From NCBI RefSeq assembly GCF_001921845.1, contig NZ_MSJM01000006.1:62001-126000 (forward strand): 64,000 nt of DNA. The letters are read 5' to 3'. This stretch comes from Streptococcus cuniculi (GTDB taxonomy: Bacteria; Bacillota; Bacilli; Lactobacillales; Streptococcaceae). Within the stretch, counting starts at the first letter, position 1, and the number at the start of each line of letters is the position of its first letter. Below, piece after piece: positions 63,343 through 64,000 of this stretch. The notes beneath the pieces were generated by a model that was not told where the DNA came from, did not search any database, and worked only from the letters and a program-made list of their open reading frames with translations. The position numbers and the translations under genes are program-made.

Positions 63343-64000
63343 ATGGCTAAATTTGATACGACAAAAATCATTGGTCCGATTATGAAGTTTGTCAATATGC
63401 GAGGGATTATTGCTCTGAAAGATGGGATGCTAGCGATATTGCCGCTGACGGTAGTTGGGAGTATCTTTCTGATTATGGGGCAGCTTCCCTTTGAAGGTTT
63501 AAACCAAGCTATCGCAGGCGTATTCGGTCCAGAATGGACGGAGCCTTTTATGCAGGTTTATAGCGGAACGTTTGCTATTATGGGCTTGATTTCTTGTTTT
63601 TCCATCGGTTATTCCTATGCAAAAAACAGTGGTGTAGAACCATTGCCAGCTGGGGTGTTGTCCTTGTCTGCATTTTTCATTTTGTTGAGATCCTCTTATG
63701 TTCCTGAACAAGGAGAGGCAATTGGAGATGCGATTACAAAAGTGTGGTTTGGAGGTCAGGGGATTATCGGTGCCATTATCATTGGCTTAGTGGTAGGCGC
63801 GATTTATACGATGTTTATTCAACGTCATATTGTCATCAAGATGCCTGAACAAGTACCCCAGGCTATTTCCAAGCAATTTGAAGCTATGATTCCTGCATTT
63901 GTGATTTTCTTGCTTTCAATGATTGTATATATCATCTCGAAGTTAGTGACCGGTGGCGGAACCTTTATTGAGATGATTTATGATGTGCTACAAGTGCCGC
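63343..64000 (+). CDS. PTS cellobiose-family IIC component (3' end outside window)
   Basis: The first 219 residues of an EIIC permease: FDTTKIIGPIMKFVNMRGIIALKDGMLAILPLTVVGSIFLI is the conserved N-terminus, and at least five membrane segments are visible before the window ends. AAGAGGTG precedes ATG 63343. By comparison with the pneumococcal locus, a glycyl-radical enzyme, an FSA-type aldolase and glycerol dehydrogenase would be expected next; none of this can be seen here. Confidence 0.9.
   Translation, partial: MAKFDTTKIIGPIMKFVNMRGIIALKDGMLAILPLTVVGSIFLIMGQLPFEGLNQAIAGVFGPEWTEPFMQVYSGTFAIMGLISCFSIGYSYAKNSGVEPLPAGVLSLSAFFILLRSSYVPEQGEAIGDAITKVWFGGQGIIGAIIIGLVVGAIYTMFIQRHIVIKMPEQVPQAISKQFEAMIPAFVIFLLSMIVYIISKLVTGGGTFIEMIYDVLQVP

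Overview
The window is a low-GC Gram-positive chromosome segment that reads as genus Streptococcus. The evidence is the gene order recA–spx–ireB–ruvX–DUF1292…folC…nrdD-nrdG (recalled from pneumococcus-type genomes), the malXCD-malAR locus with divergent malQ, sloABC-sloR metal uptake, BOX-type intergenic repeats and competence sigma-factor boxes (TACGAATA). The species cannot be fixed from the sequence alone. Almost all genes look intact and chromosomal; no prophage, ICE, IS transposase or CRISPR array is present.

Layout. 1–8.9 kb: end of a membrane-anchored GH3 beta-glucosidase, GtrA-like protein, cytosolic GH3 enzyme, GT2 glycosyltransferase, aldo/keto reductase, aspS, a YitT-type membrane protein and nrdI. 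9–19.3 kb: maltodextrin locus (pulA-malR-malA-malD-malC-malX on the minus strand, malQ divergent), with MalR-type operators and cre sites in the malX/malQ intergenic region and a branched inverted-repeat element between malD and malA. 19.3–28.5 kb: argS, argR, mutS, a LytTR/DUF3021 pair, mutL, ruvA, tag. 28.6–37.2 kb: a competence-flavoured stretch: membrane-tethered XRE regulator with a CPBP protease, cinA-recA behind a com-box, a second com-box upstream of spx, ireB-ruvX-DUF1292, a 50/52-bp tandem hairpin array, a ComR-type pheromone receptor with a tiny ComS/XIP-like peptide gene, folC, and a 37-codon ORF directly behind a third com-box. 37.2–44.9 kb: polytopic membrane protein, nrdD–small ORF–GNAT–nrdG, glf and an LPRTG cell-wall protein. 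44.9–54 kb: tRNA-Lys(CTT), a 6S-RNA-like gene, rarA, DUF3013, a disrupted GIY-YIG gene, a truncated prmA copy, NUDIX, intact prmA, rsmE, rel, dtd. 54–59.8 kb: sloR/sloABC manganese/iron uptake with its operator, pepO, and a BOX element nested in a RUP-like MITE. 59.8–64 kb: glycyl-radical activase, DeoR and SorC regulators and the start of a cellobiose-family PTS operon that runs off the window.

The most interesting part is 33.9–37.2 kb. A ComR-family regulator is followed by a palindrome matching most of the published ComR box (GACA-N4-TGTC-N-TGTT), a -10 element, a strong RBS, an 18-codon TTG-started ORF whose peptide ends in a Trp-Trp motif (DWSDWWVK), and an intrinsic terminator overlapping the stop codon. 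That is the architecture of a ComRS quorum-sensing cassette, here with a peptide I do not recognise as a known pherotype. Three likely outputs of the competence sigma factor (com-boxes before cinA-recA, spx and the 37-aa ORF) lie within 8 kb of it. The non-coding array of eight hairpin units just upstream keeps its base pairing by compensatory changes and has no explanation among known features that I can name.
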